This document shows positions 8,980-19,058 of a stretch of DNA of 64,000 nucleotides, one piece after another. The translations under genes were made by a program, and so were the position numbers. Origin of the DNA: Candidatus Mcinerneyibacterium aminivorans (GTDB lineage: Bacteria > Macinerneyibacteriota > Macinerneyibacteria > Macinerneyibacteriales > Macinerneyibacteriaceae); contig VSIX01000058.1 of assembly GCA_008086245.1 (NCBI GenBank), positions 27,517 to 91,516 of the forward strand. Direction: 5' to 3'. Each line of letters starts with the position of its first letter. Position 1 is the first letter of the stretch. The notes below the pieces were generated by a model that was not told the DNA's origin, searched no databases, and saw only the letters and a program-made list of their open reading frames with translations.

Positions 8980-9742
8980 ATTCTTTAACAAATTTCATGC
9001 ATATTCTTTTCAATCTTCTATCTAATTTATTCAACGAAATTTTAATCATATATTCTGGTATTTTTTTATAAAATGCATGGGAGATTGCCCCTGTTATATT
9101 TGCAATTGTATCAGTATCCCCTCCTATTTTAATAGCTTTTATTATCGAATCCTCAAAATTCTCAGAATTTAAAAAACAATTAAGAGCCTGTGAAACAGTG
9201 AATTGACAGGATACCGAAAACCTATTATTTTCCAGTAAATTTTGATAGCTCTTATCCAGGTTATAGCCATATTTTGAAGAAATTTTATCCTTTATTTTTG
9301 TCTTACTTTTCCCTTTTAAAGCTAAATGTATAGTAAGAGCTACTGCACAGGCACCGGTTATGCCCTCGGGGTGATTATGAGTACATTCAGCAGATCTTTT
9401 TGCCTCTTTTATAACTCTCTTTTCAGATTCAAAAGCAAATCCAACAGGGTTTACTCTCATAGCTGAACCATTCCCCCAGCTGTTATAAGGAGGTTTCATC
9501 TCTTTTGAATCAGCCCAATTTTTAAACCGTTTTCCATATCCCACATTCGGATATAAATTAAAGTATTCTTTAATTTTTGCAGCATAATCCGTTTTAGTTA
9601 AAATCGAATCAGCTACTGCAATTGATAAAACTGTATCATCTGTAAATGTAGATTTTTCAGAAAAAAGTTTCATGTTCTTTTCAATATTTTCTTTAAACTC
9701 ATATGCTGAACCGATTATATCGCCTATTATTGCACCAATCAT
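8963..9742 (-). CDS. ADP-ribosylglycohydrolase family protein
   Basis: The 259-residue protein shows the DraG/ARH signature. It has IGAIIGDIIGS at the start, TDDT near residue 35 for one magnesium site, NGSAMRV in the middle, and GGDTDTIANITGAISHA near residue 215 for the second. Such enzymes remove ADP-ribose from arginine or other acceptors, or process related compounds; the substrate here is unknown. A frame opens upstream at a TTG (9757), but the AGGAG just before the ATG at 9742 decides the start. It is the first gene of a minus-strand operon with a YgjP-like peptidase, exbD and tonB. Confidence 0.88.
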   Translation of the reverse strand: MIGAIIGDIIGSAYEFKENIEKNMKLFSEKSTFTDDTVLSIAVADSILTKTDYAAKIKEYFNLYPNVGYGKRFKNWADSKEMKPPYNSWGNGSAMRVNPVGFAFESEKRVIKEAKRSAECTHNHPEGITGACAVALTIHLALKGKSKTKIKDKISSKYGYNLDKSYQNLLENNRFSVSCQFTVSQALNCFLNSENFEDSIIKAIKIGGDTDTIANITGAISHAFYKKIPEYMIKISLNKLDRRLKRICMKFVKEYDIRM

Positions 9743-9759
9743 AAATACTCCTAACAAGA

Positions 9760-9787
9760 ATTATAATTCATGATACAAATTATTCAA
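9760..9787 (-). promoter_or_regulatory. Promoter for the ADP-ribosylglycohydrolase-tonB operon
   Basis: On the minus strand TTGAAT (9782-9787) and TATAAT (9760-9765) are 16 bases apart, 17 bases before the ATG at 9742. The remaining gap to 9945 is AT-rich with no gene. Confidence 0.6.
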
Positions 9788-9945
9788 GTCTATTAAATTC
9801 TCTAATTTTCATAATCAAGTAAAAGTATTCACATATAAATTCTTGAATAGCTCATACAAGCTATAACCCCATAATTGTTTTTTGTTTTATAATATTATTA
9901 TTATTCTCTATTTTTTGCCGATAATTACATATAATATTTTATTTG

Positions 9946-9973
9946 TTGATTTTTATATCCCATATGGTATAAT
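9946..9973 (+). promoter_or_regulatory. Promoter with extended -10 for the TPR gene
   Basis: TTGATT at 9946-9951 and TATAAT at 9968-9973 lie 16 bases apart, with a TG one base before the -10 box (TGGTATAAT). The ATG is at 9993 with GAGGTG before it. Confidence 0.65.
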
Positions 9974-9992
9974 TTAATTGAGGTGATTTTAA

Positions 9993-11129
9993 ATGAAAAA
10001 AGGTAAGTTAAATTTTAAAAGTCCAATAATTATAAACAATACAGAGTACGAAGTTCGTACATATATCGATAAAAACCAAAATTTAAAATCAGAGCTTAAA
10101 AAAGGAAAAGAAACCCTTGGAGAAAAGAAAATGAAAATAGACAAAGATACCAAGGATGAGGAAGTTTATGACTACGTTGAACAAATTCACGAAAAATTTT
10201 TACATGAACTTTCTACATTAAACGAACTCACACAGCAGGAAGAGGAAAAGAAAAATCTAAAATTATTAAATTTTTTGGGTTCAGTTTTTTATACTAAAGG
10301 ACTTATTAAAGAAGCAAAAAAAATATTCAAGAAAATACTTAAAAGAAAAGATAACTCGGTTGAAGCTTTAAACTATTTAGGGGTTATTTACATGAAAGAG
10401 GGAAACTATCCCCAGGCAATAGACTATCTTAAGCAGGCTTCTACACTTGCTCCTGATTTGATTGAACCTGAATTAAGACTTGTTGAAGCATATTTAAAAC
10501 TCGATTCCCCAAAAAGTATGAAAAAAGTTGAAAAAGAACTTAATAGAATTCTGGAAAATCATCCTGATTACCACTACACATACTGGTATTTATCATTATA
10601 CAATTTAAAAAGGTTAGCCAATGAAAATTACAAGGAAAATGAAGACCTTGATATAGTTTCTAATACCCTGAAATATTTAAAAAAAGCTTATAATCTCGCT
10701 TCGGATTATATTGATAAGGAAATCTTTGAAAAAACTTATGTAGAGGTCAATGGTGGAAACTATGAAAAAGCATTTGACCATGTTCAGTATATTATTGATA
10801 ACTGCAAAAAATCCTTGCTTCATACAGATATAGACAACTTTCATTTAACTTTACTAAAATACAAGAAAAACAAAAATGTTCAAATATTAAAAGAAGGAAT
10901 TAAAAAATTTAAAGAGCTATTAAAAGTTAATCCTAATAAATCACTTTATAATAAAATTGGAATTCTTTATTTCCTTCTGGGCCAGGAATATTTAAATATC
11001 TCTCAGGATAATTTTGAAAAGGCTCTTGAAGAGGATGAAAATTATAATTTTGCAAAATCAAATTTCAATCTTGTCAGAAATTGTACAAGAGATATAGAAT
11101 ATCTACTATTTGATTTTTTAAAACAATAA
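9993..11129 (+). CDS. Tetratricopeptide repeat protein, cytoplasmic
   Basis: The 378-residue protein has no signal peptide. An N-terminal 70-residue region of strands and charged turns (NNTEYEVRTYIDKNQNLKSELKKG) is followed from about residue 90 by TPR units such as LNYLGVIYMKEGNYPQAIDYLKQASTLAPD and later degenerate ones to the end. TPR proteins act as scaffolds; no partner can be named. It is monocistronic, between its own promoter and the hairpin at 11137-11160. The N-terminal region is not one I recognise. Confidence 0.75.
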   Translation: MKKGKLNFKSPIIINNTEYEVRTYIDKNQNLKSELKKGKETLGEKKMKIDKDTKDEEVYDYVEQIHEKFLHELSTLNELTQQEEEKKNLKLLNFLGSVFYTKGLIKEAKKIFKKILKRKDNSVEALNYLGVIYMKEGNYPQAIDYLKQASTLAPDLIEPELRLVEAYLKLDSPKSMKKVEKELNRILENHPDYHYTYWYLSLYNLKRLANENYKENEDLDIVSNTLKYLKKAYNLASDYIDKEIFEKTYVEVNGGNYEKAFDHVQYIIDNCKKSLLHTDIDNFHLTLLKYKKNKNVQILKEGIKKFKELLKVNPNKSLYNKIGILYFLLGQEYLNISQDNFEKALEEDENYNFAKSNFNLVRNCTRDIEYLLFDFLKQ

Positions 11130-11136
11130 AACCAAC

Positions 11137-11160
11137 CGGGAAGAATTTAAATTCTTCCCG
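11137..11160. terminator. Perfect 24-base palindrome between convergent genes
   Basis: CGGGAAGAATTT is followed at once by its reverse complement, 8 bases after the TPR stop and 14 bases before the pepF stop. AT-rich sequence flanks both sides, so it probably ends transcription from both directions. Confidence 0.75.
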
Positions 11161-11174
11161 ATATTTAAAATCAA

Positions 11175-12944
11175 TTATAATTTTAAAAACTCATTAATTT
11201 CATTTTTAATAAGCTCTAATGAATTTTTCCAGAACTTTTTATTGTTAATATCTATTCCTATAAGTTCGGCAACATTTTCAATTTCCATTTTACCGGTTGC
11301 TTTAAGAAGCTTCTTATATTCAGGTATAAAATCATCCCCTTTTTGCTTATATACAGCATAAACTCCCTTTGCAAATAGCAACCCAAATGTATACGGAAAA
11401 TTGTAGTAATGAAGATCGGGAATATAGTAATGAGGTTTATTTAGCCACATGTAGGGATGAAGATTTTTGTGATCAAGCCCCTGTCCATACGCCTTTTTCT
11501 GGGCTTTTATCATAATATTTTTCAATTCTTCTGCTGATAATATTTCTTCTTTTCTCCTATTTATAACTTCATCTTCAAACAAATATCTTGAGTAAATATC
11601 TACAATGGTCTGTCCATAATTGGTCAGTTGTTTTTCCAGCAAAGCTTTTTTCTCTTCTTTTTTTGATTTGCTTAACATCGCTTCCATTATAATCGTCTCA
11701 CAAAATATCGATGCAGTTTCGGCCAGCGGCATGGGATACGAAGAATTTAATATAGATTCTTCTTTTAATATATGACCGTGATATCCATGCCCCAGTTCAT
11801 GGGCAAGAGTCTTAACATTGCTAAATTCCCCATTAAAATTGGCAAGAATTCTGCTTTCACCAATTGCATGTATATTTGAACAGAAGGCTCCTCCCCTTTT
11901 TCCCTCCCTGGGTTTCGCATCGATCCAGTTATTTTCAAAAGCATATTGTGCAAAATCAGCTAAATCCTGACTAAAATCCTTAAAATTATCTATAATAAAA
12001 TTTTTGGCTTCATCATAATTAAATTTTTTATCAAACCCTTTAATAGAAGCAAATAGATCATAAAATGGCAGCCCTTTTTTATATCCAAGAATTTTTGCCT
12101 TTTTCTGAAAAAACTTTTCAAATTCGGGTAGATAATCTCCTACAGTATCAAACATCAAATCTAATGTCTTTTTTTTGAGCCTTGATTGCTGCAAGGTTTT
12201 ATGCAAAACAGATTTATACCCCTTTAGTTCAGATAAATTGATAATTTCCCCTTTAATTGAATTTAAACAGGCAGCAGCCGATTGTTCGATATTAGCGTAG
12301 GAATCTATTTCTGCCTGGTATGCTTTTTCCCTAATATCAGAGTTAGCATCATGATACATATTTCTTATTACAGGTAGTGGAAGTTCCTTTATCTTTCCCT
12401 GTTTTTCAATTTCTATCATTAAACTAGAAGTAAGCTTCTGATGGAGCCTGTTCCAAGCACTGGATCCTGTATTTTTTAATTTAGCAATTATAAACTCTTC
12501 GTCTTCGGATATTAAATATTCTGCATTTTCTTTCATCTCCATTAGATAAAAGCTGTGTTTTTTTAAAAGTTCTGATTTATTTATAATGTCCTTTAAACTA
12601 TCTATACCATCAAGCCATTTTTTAAATCTTACTTCTGATTTTGTAATTTTAATTTGCCTTTTATTTATTATCTCAGTAAAATTTAATGCTTTTGTATTAT
12701 CTGTTTCAACGCTTAAGGTTAGCCTGCAAAATGATTTTAACTTTGTTAATAGTTTTCTATATCTAATTTGATGTTTAATAAATTCTTCAATTTTTGTTTT
12801 TTTGTTATCATAATCCTTTAATTTTTTTGCAGTCCAGTTATTAATTTCAGTTATTTTTTTTTCAAATTTCTTCATATCAGATTCAAAATTATTATCTTCA
12901 AAGGAACTGTATAAACTTTTCAAACTCCATTTCATTTTATCCAT
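11175..12944 (-). CDS. pepF: Oligoendopeptidase F (M3B metallopeptidase)
   Basis: The 589-residue cytoplasmic zinc peptidase hydrolyses short peptides. The zinc site HELGHGYHG is near residue 380 with the downstream Glu in PLAETASIFCETIIMEA. The C-terminal HPYMWLNKPHYYIPDLHYYNFPYTFG block is a hallmark of PepF. Upstream parts (WSLKSLY at the start, the ARG-free SDIREKAYQAEIDSYANI region) also fit. A frame opens at a TTG at 12980, but GGGAGG directly before the ATG at 12944 sets the start. It stands alone on the minus strand and ends at the shared palindrome. Together with the M18 peptidase later in the window it suggests peptides are a nutrient. Confidence 0.93.
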   Translation of the reverse strand: MDKMKWSLKSLYSSFEDNNFESDMKKFEKKITEINNWTAKKLKDYDNKKTKIEEFIKHQIRYRKLLTKLKSFCRLTLSVETDNTKALNFTEIINKRQIKITKSEVRFKKWLDGIDSLKDIINKSELLKKHSFYLMEMKENAEYLISEDEEFIIAKLKNTGSSAWNRLHQKLTSSLMIEIEKQGKIKELPLPVIRNMYHDANSDIREKAYQAEIDSYANIEQSAAACLNSIKGEIINLSELKGYKSVLHKTLQQSRLKKKTLDLMFDTVGDYLPEFEKFFQKKAKILGYKKGLPFYDLFASIKGFDKKFNYDEAKNFIIDNFKDFSQDLADFAQYAFENNWIDAKPREGKRGGAFCSNIHAIGESRILANFNGEFSNVKTLAHELGHGYHGHILKEESILNSSYPMPLAETASIFCETIIMEAMLSKSKKEEKKALLEKQLTNYGQTIVDIYSRYLFEDEVINRRKEEILSAEELKNIMIKAQKKAYGQGLDHKNLHPYMWLNKPHYYIPDLHYYNFPYTFGLLFAKGVYAVYKQKGDDFIPEYKKLLKATGKMEIENVAELIGIDINNKKFWKNSLELIKNEINEFLKL

Positions 12945-13056
12945 AGATACCTCCCTGTATTCTTCCTTTAGTATAAACAAATTTATTAAAAACTAAATAA
13001 TTTTCTATTCTTTTGGCTTTTATTATAATAATTTTTTGTTATTATTGATTTAGATT

Positions 13057-13923
13057 ATGAAAAATATTTTTGTAATTAAGATATTAATAAATTCATTCAG
13101 TGATTTTAGAAAGGATGAGGGAAACATTCTTGCTACTTCTATATCTTTTAACTTTATACTCTCCTCAATTCCATTTACCGTGCTTCTCGGTTCTCTAATG
13201 GGATATTTTTTCGAATATTTCCAAAAAACTCAAAACATCAGTACCAAAGAATCCTCAGTAATCATACTGGAGTATATTAAAAATATCTTTCCTATGGTAA
13301 AAGAAGAAGCTTTACTGCAGCTATTTAACATCCAAAACTACAAATTGCCATTAAGCATAATTGGTATTATCGGTTTAATTTTTACATCTACTCTTTTATT
13401 TGAAGCAATTAAATATTCCTTTTTAAAAATACTTAATTCAGCAGATACGCACTTTTTAATTACCAGGCTGGTAGGATTTTTGATAATTTTTATAATAATA
13501 CTCATAAGTTTTTTTCTGGAAAATTTTTTATCACTTTTTATCATAGAACTAAAAACCTATTTAGAAAACATATCTTTTTTAAACTGGATCTTAGAAACCT
13601 TTGAGGTATATGGCTTTGTTATTTCACTTGGTGTTACAATTATTTTCAGTTTTACTTTGTATTATACTTTTATCAGAATTTTTGCAAGATACAAAAGTTA
13701 CACTTTTAAAACTATTCTAATGGGCAGTTTCTTTTTTTCAATAATATGGAATCTATTTAAAAATATATATACAATCTATCTCTCTAAAGTAAGTTATTTA
13801 AATTTAATATACGGTTCCTTTACTTCACTTGTAATAATATTTATCTGGGTATATTTTACAACGACTCTGTTTCTGTTCTCCTTAGAACTGATAAAAAATA
13901 TACATAAAGAAATTGATTACTAA
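13057..13923 (+). CDS. YihY/BrkB family inner-membrane protein
   Basis: The 288-residue protein has about six membrane segments and the family signature near the start (LATSISFNFILSSIPF) and end (SYLNLIYGSFTSLVIIFIWVYFTTTLFLF). YihY proteins were once called ribonuclease BN by mistake; their role is unresolved. There is no Shine-Dalgarno, and a TATTAT at 13040-13045 would put the transcript start only about five bases before the ATG; no good -35 is seen. Its stop overlaps that of the convergent mfd gene by four bases. Confidence 0.85.
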   Translation: MKNIFVIKILINSFSDFRKDEGNILATSISFNFILSSIPFTVLLGSLMGYFFEYFQKTQNISTKESSVIILEYIKNIFPMVKEEALLQLFNIQNYKLPLSIIGIIGLIFTSTLLFEAIKYSFLKILNSADTHFLITRLVGFLIIFIIILISFFLENFLSLFIIELKTYLENISFLNWILETFEVYGFVISLGVTIIFSFTLYYTFIRIFARYKSYTFKTILMGSFFFSIIWNLFKNIYTIYLSKVSYLNLIYGSFTSLVIIFIWVYFTTTLFLFSLELIKNIHKEIDY

Positions 13924-16900
13924 AGTTTTGTTTCAATTTGAATAAACTTCAAAAACTCATTAATCAGTTTGATTAAATTATCACTTTTTATTTTTAAATT
14001 TAATTTTAACTGCTCTGTTCCATCAAATTCAATATTTTTATTGTAATTTTCAATAAGCTTAAAAAGGTTTTCTATTTCAAAATTTTCTACAAATTTAATT
14101 TCCAAATATGACCCTTCTTTTTCAATCGATTTTATCCCCTTCTCAATCATTTTTAATCTGGTTTTTGATATCTCAAAAAGTTTTAATACCTCTTCCGGCA
14201 TGAATCCGAAACGGTCCTGCATATGTGACTTGATTTTCTCCAGCTCTTTTTCATTATTCGCATCGTAGATCTTTTTGTAAAATTCAATTTTAATACTGCC
14301 CTTTTTAATATAGAAATCTGGAATATACGCATCTTCTCCAATATCCAAATTTACTTCTATTTTTTCTTTTATTTCTTCACCCTTTAACTCGGCTATGGTT
14401 TGTTTTAACAATCTCATATACAGTTGATAACCAATCATATTCATATAACCACTCTGCTGCTGGCCAATAATATTTCCGGCTCCTCTTATTTCGAGATCCC
14501 TCATGGAAATTTCATAGCCGGCTCCCAGATGTTCATAATTAAGAAGTGCATTTATTCTTTCCTTTGCTATTTGGCTTATATTATTAGGAACTATTAAATA
14601 TGAATATGCCTGTAATTCTCTTCTCCCAACACGACCCCTCAGCTGGTAAAGCTGACTTAAACCAAAATGATGAGCTTTATTTATAATAATTGTATTGACA
14701 TTCGATATATCTATACCATTCTCTATTATAGTTGTAGAAACAAGCACATCTATTTCAGAATCCATAAATTTTAAAATTTTACTTTCAATTTTTTTGGAAC
14801 TCATCTGCCCGTGAATATGTGAAACATTTATTTCATCAGACACTATTTCTTCAATGTTCTTTCTAATTTCTTTGATATCTTTCACTCTATTATGTATAAA
14901 ATAAACCTGGCCGTTTCTGGAATATTCCCTATAAATAATTTCACTTAAAAGCTCCTCATCAAATGATATTGCCTTTGTTTTTACAGGATGGCGATTTTTG
15001 GGGGGCGTCTCCAATCTGCTTAAATCCATTATTCCAACCAAAGACATATATAAAGTTCGCGGAATAGGTGTTGCCGTTAGTGTCAACATATCTATGTTTT
15101 TATATTCTAATTTCAATTTTTCCTTCTGCATAACCCCGAATCTCTGCTCTTCATCAATAATCAACAGCCCTATATCATTATATTTGATTTTACTGCTTAA
15201 AACCTTATGGGTTCCTATTACAATATCTATTAAACCTTCTTTTATTTTCTTCTTTATTTTTTTAGTTTCAGATTTTTTTACCAATCGTGACAGCATAGCT
15301 ATATCAACAGGATATTCTATCATCCTATCCTTAAATGTCTTGTAATGCTGAATAGCAAGCACAGTTGTAGGAGCCAGAACAACAACCTGTTTTCCATCCT
15401 GAACAGCCTTAAAAGCAGCCCGCATTGCTACTTCAGTTTTACCAAACCCCACATCCCCACAAAGCAATCTTTCCATTACTTTTTCTGATTCCATATCCTC
15501 TTTTATTTCCTTTATAGCTCTTAATTGATCTCTTGTAGGCTCATGGGGAAAACTTTCCTCAAAATTTTTCTGCCATTTAGTATCTTTTGAAAATTTATAT
15601 CCTTCTCTCATCTGCCTTTCAGCCTGGAGCTTTAAAAGATTTATGGCAAAATCTCTTACCTTGTTTTTTACTTTGGCTTTTGTTTTTTTCCAGAGATTAT
15701 CACTTAATGAGTTTATACGAACATGTTCTTTGTCCCCTATATACTTTTCTACCTTATCAAGATGATTAACGGGAACATAAATTTTAGAATCGTCTTTATA
15801 TTCTATTAAAACATAGTCCCCCCTTTTACCCGCAATAACTTCATTTTCTACACCACGGTAAACACCGATTCCATAATCAATATGTACAATTAAATCACCC
15901 TTGTTTATATCTTTGATTATGCTTCCATGTTCATTATATCCTTTAGCATATTCAATGTTTTTCTGTTCATAAGACTTCCCAAGAATTTCACTCTCGGAGA
16001 TATAAACCCTCTTGTTTACTTTATCGAGATAGCTGCCGGAAAAAGAATCAATGATAAATTTACAGTTTTTTGTATCTGTTAAAAAATTTTCTTTAAAATT
16101 TTGTTTTTGAGCCTTGTTATCAAAATAATATATTATTTCATAATTCTTTTGTTTCCATAAATCCATTTGCTGAATCAGCTTTTTGTCCGATATATTTTTT
16201 TCAAGTCTACGAAAACTATCATTCTCTTTTACAAATTTTGTATTTTTTACCCTCTTTTGATCAATTTTATCAAAAAAGAATTTTCTAATTTTTTCTTCAT
16301 CATTTTCAACATTATTTATAACCTCAAGCATATCCTGGAAAACATCTTTTATGGGTTTATTTCCGATTCTTAATACTTCCCATTCTTCATCCAGCAAATC
16401 CAGTATTGAGTTATAATTATCATAAATTAGAGGATAATCCTTATTTATCCCATCGTATGTCTCGTTTTCCATAAATTCTAAAACTGGAATATCAGAATTC
16501 ATCATTCTATCAAAATCTAAATGCTCACCAAAAATTATTTCTTTTAAGGGAACAATTACCAAATTATGCACATTTTCAATTGTTAATTGAGTTTCCGGAT
16601 TAAATTTTTTAATCGTTTCAATTTCTCTATCATAAAAAACTACCCGGTAGGGAAATTCTTCATCAGAAATGTATATATCAACTATTTCTCCCCGTACTGC
16701 ATACTGTCCGGGATATCTAACTTCATAGCTTCTTTCATAACCCATACGGGTTAACTTTTTTATAAATTCCTCATGTTCAATAATAACATTTTTCTTTAGT
16801 TTTAAATAATATTTTTCATAAACCTCCATGGGCCCTATTTTTTGAAAAATTCCAACAACTGTACTAAACAAAGAATTAATATTATTATTCTTAACCTTAT

Positions 16901-17108
16901 AGAGAGTTTTAAATCTTTCAGCAGCTTTTTCGATATCTGAATAAAAAGGTTCAAACGGCAAAAGCTCCCAGGGAGCAAAGATATCAGATGCCTTAATAAT
17001 ATCAGACATAACAAAGGCATCATCAATATCATCAAAGATTACACAGTGTTTTTTATCGGAGTTATCTATATAATTTTTTAAATGACCATAACTAACAAAT
17101 TGCTTCAT
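13920..17108 (-). CDS. mfd: Transcription-repair coupling factor Mfd
   Basis: The 1062-residue translocase removes RNA polymerase stalled at DNA damage and recruits UvrA. In order it shows the UvrB-like N-terminal region (YEVRYPGQYAVRGEIVDIY near residue 130), the RNA-polymerase-interacting CarD-like domain (GDLIVHIDYGIGVYRGVE near 410), and a RecG-like motor. The motor has Walker A GDVGFGKTEVAMRAAF near 550, DEEQRFG near 651, TATPIPRTL near 680 and QLRGRVGRRE near 820. A C-terminal TRCF domain that masks UvrA binding closes the protein. It is slightly shorter than the E. coli protein (1148). It is the last gene of the long minus-strand run. Confidence 0.96.
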   Translation of the reverse strand: MKQFVSYGHLKNYIDNSDKKHCVIFDDIDDAFVMSDIIKASDIFAPWELLPFEPFYSDIEKAAERFKTLYKVKNNNINSLFSTVVGIFQKIGPMEVYEKYYLKLKKNVIIEHEEFIKKLTRMGYERSYEVRYPGQYAVRGEIVDIYISDEEFPYRVVFYDREIETIKKFNPETQLTIENVHNLVIVPLKEIIFGEHLDFDRMMNSDIPVLEFMENETYDGINKDYPLIYDNYNSILDLLDEEWEVLRIGNKPIKDVFQDMLEVINNVENDEEKIRKFFFDKIDQKRVKNTKFVKENDSFRRLEKNISDKKLIQQMDLWKQKNYEIIYYFDNKAQKQNFKENFLTDTKNCKFIIDSFSGSYLDKVNKRVYISESEILGKSYEQKNIEYAKGYNEHGSIIKDINKGDLIVHIDYGIGVYRGVENEVIAGKRGDYVLIEYKDDSKIYVPVNHLDKVEKYIGDKEHVRINSLSDNLWKKTKAKVKNKVRDFAINLLKLQAERQMREGYKFSKDTKWQKNFEESFPHEPTRDQLRAIKEIKEDMESEKVMERLLCGDVGFGKTEVAMRAAFKAVQDGKQVVVLAPTTVLAIQHYKTFKDRMIEYPVDIAMLSRLVKKSETKKIKKKIKEGLIDIVIGTHKVLSSKIKYNDIGLLIIDEEQRFGVMQKEKLKLEYKNIDMLTLTATPIPRTLYMSLVGIMDLSRLETPPKNRHPVKTKAISFDEELLSEIIYREYSRNGQVYFIHNRVKDIKEIRKNIEEIVSDEINVSHIHGQMSSKKIESKILKFMDSEIDVLVSTTIIENGIDISNVNTIIINKAHHFGLSQLYQLRGRVGRRELQAYSYLIVPNNISQIAKERINALLNYEHLGAGYEISMRDLEIRGAGNIIGQQQSGYMNMIGYQLYMRLLKQTIAELKGEEIKEKIEVNLDIGEDAYIPDFYIKKGSIKIEFYKKIYDANNEKELEKIKSHMQDRFGFMPEEVLKLFEISKTRLKMIEKGIKSIEKEGSYLEIKFVENFEIENLFKLIENYNKNIEFDGTEQLKLNLKIKSDNLIKLINEFLKFIQIETKL

Positions 17109-17127
17109 TTAATACTTTTGCAAATCG

Positions 17128-17373
17128 CTACATATAATCAATAATATCTTCTGACCATTCGGAATCATCAGTCCCCGGTTCGGGCATTCCATCTGGCAAC
17201 ATATTATCGGGGACATAATCCATATTATGATCTTCTGTAATCTTTTTTACTACACATTGTTCAAAATTACCATTACAAAAACGATTTACAAACCCTTCAA
17301 GAAGAGTTTTATCATCTATATTTTGATATTTTTCATAAAATTTACACTGATCTAAAAGCGGGCATTCAGCCAT
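17128..17373 (-). CDS. Small four-cysteine protein, function unknown
   Basis: The 81-residue cytoplasmic protein has Cys at about positions 4, 10, 33 and 40 in the arrangement CPLLDQC ... RFCNGNFEQC, followed by VPDNMLPDG and an acidic tail. This resembles a family of small proteins in delta-proteobacteria, spirochaetes and others with CPxxxxCPFF, then YCxGxxxxCARY and VPxxLxPN. No function is known to me; the four Cys could hold a metal or a cluster. AAGGAGG precedes the ATG, so it is certainly translated. It lies between the acyl-CoA synthetase and mfd genes. Confidence 0.7.
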   Translation of the reverse strand: MAECPLLDQCKFYEKYQNIDDKTLLEGFVNRFCNGNFEQCVVKKITEDHNMDYVPDNMLPDGMPEPGTDDSEWSEDIIDYM

Positions 17374-17387
17374 TTTAACCTCCTTTA

Positions 17388-19058
17388 TTATACTTTCCTC
17401 TTATCTTCCATAAATAAATATCTTTTAATTTTTCTTGTGGAAGTCTTTGGAAATTCTTCTTTTCTTAACTTTATGTTCCTAATTCGTTTATAACCGGCCA
17501 TCAATTTATTCATCTCATTGATTTCATCTTTAAGAACATCATAAATATACTCATCGGTAATCTCCTGCTGCTCATTTTGCTGGGCTAAAACATCAAATTC
17601 TTCATAGTTTGGATATATAATAGCTTCAGGTTCCCCATCTCCTATTACTAATACTTCTTCAATAAAATCACTTTCCAGTAATTTTTCTTCAATCTCTTCG
17701 GGATAAATATTTTTACCTCCCTTAGAAACGATAACATTCTTTAATCTTCCCTTGATATACAGTTTTTCATCTTTGAGATATCCGAAATCTCCTGTGTAGA
17801 ACCAGCCCCGTTTAAGAACTTCTTTTGTCTTTTTTTTCTCTTTATAATATCCTTTCATAATATTTGGTCCTCTGGCCACAATTTCTCCAATGCCACTATC
17901 ATCTGGATTATAAATTCTGATTTTAATATTTTCAAGGGGGCTTCCCACAGAACAAAAATCAATATCTTTGGGGCTAACACATGATAAAACAGGAGCGGTT
18001 TCTGTCAGGCCATATCCCTGTAAAATTGGGACCCCCATTAAATAAAAGAATTTAGATATATATGGAGGTAGTGCAGCTCCACCGGAAACAAAAAATTTAA
18101 CATTTTCAAATCCAATCTTTTTTAAAATCGGTTTAAATATAAATTTTGTACCATTTAATGACTTATCAAATTTTCTTTTTATTTTTCCTATAAAGAAAAG
18201 CAGCTTAATAAAGAATCTCTTCAATTTACTCATTTTTTTTATTTTTCGATTTATACTATTATATATTTTTTCAAAAATTAGAGGGACCCCAATCATTTTT
18301 GTAATAGAAGCTTCCTTCATAGTCTTAATTATATCCCGGCTTGTTAAAGAAGGAGAGAATACCAGGGTAGACCCGCTATAAATGTTTGTCAGAAAACCGG
18401 CAGTAAGTTCATAAGCATGATTTACAGGTAAAAATGATAGGAAATTATCTTCCGGATATATTTTTAATCTTTTTTCGATATCTGTAATATTGCTTATAAT
18501 ATTATTATGGGTTAAAATAACCCCCTTTGTTTTTCCCGTTGTCCCAGAGGTGTATAAATATACTGCTTCTTCATTTCTTTTTATTTCTCCTAAAGGAAAT
18601 TCTTCATTTGTTTTATCCATGAGATCATAAATATTATTTTTTGAGTTGTAATCCAGGATAAACATTTCATTCAAAAACTCTAAATCTTCTTCAATTTCTT
18701 CTATCAATGTAGCATACTTTTCATCAAGAAATAGAGCTTTAAGTTCAGAATCATTTAAGATATGTTTGATTTCATTTTGCTCAAGGAGTCTATCAATCGG
18801 AATGGTAATAAATCCCTGAAGCTGAATTGCAAAAAAAGCTATACTCCATTCAGGAGAGTTTCTTCCCATAATTCCTATTTTATCCCCTTTTTTATACCCT
18901 TTCCTAATCAAATAATTTGATAGTTTTCTGCTATAATACAAAATATCATCAAATGTATACTCATCATATGTATTGGAATTTTTTCTTTTTATTTTCAATG
19001 CAACATTATCGCCATATTTCTCAGCAGAATTAATAATTATATCTCTTAAAGACTTCAT
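17388..19058 (-). CDS. AMP-binding acyl-CoA synthetase (long-chain type)
   Basis: The 556-residue ANL-superfamily enzyme activates a carboxylic acid as acyl-AMP and transfers it to CoA. It has the P-loop YLYTSGTTGKTKGVILTHNN near residue 170, GYGLTETAPVLS near 350, YTGDFGYL near 420 and the hinge GRLKNVIVSKGGKNIYPEEIE near 432. The catalytic Lys lies in the C-terminal lid (TRKIKRY). It resembles FadD-type enzymes, but the acyl chain length cannot be judged. The start ATG overlaps the stop of the STAS gene (ATGA), so it is translationally coupled to the regulatory module upstream, which is unusual company for such an enzyme. Confidence 0.88.
   Translation of the reverse strand: MKSLRDIIINSAEKYGDNVALKIKRKNSNTYDEYTFDDILYYSRKLSNYLIRKGYKKGDKIGIMGRNSPEWSIAFFAIQLQGFITIPIDRLLEQNEIKHILNDSELKALFLDEKYATLIEEIEEDLEFLNEMFILDYNSKNNIYDLMDKTNEEFPLGEIKRNEEAVYLYTSGTTGKTKGVILTHNNIISNITDIEKRLKIYPEDNFLSFLPVNHAYELTAGFLTNIYSGSTLVFSPSLTSRDIIKTMKEASITKMIGVPLIFEKIYNSINRKIKKMSKLKRFFIKLLFFIGKIKRKFDKSLNGTKFIFKPILKKIGFENVKFFVSGGAALPPYISKFFYLMGVPILQGYGLTETAPVLSCVSPKDIDFCSVGSPLENIKIRIYNPDDSGIGEIVARGPNIMKGYYKEKKKTKEVLKRGWFYTGDFGYLKDEKLYIKGRLKNVIVSKGGKNIYPEEIEEKLLESDFIEEVLVIGDGEPEAIIYPNYEEFDVLAQQNEQQEITDEYIYDVLKDEINEMNKLMAGYKRIRNIKLRKEEFPKTSTRKIKRYLFMEDKRKV

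Noticed and set aside
14998..15345. 115-codon plus-strand frame
   Set aside because: It is antisense to the conserved motor domain of mfd and has no ribosome binding site.
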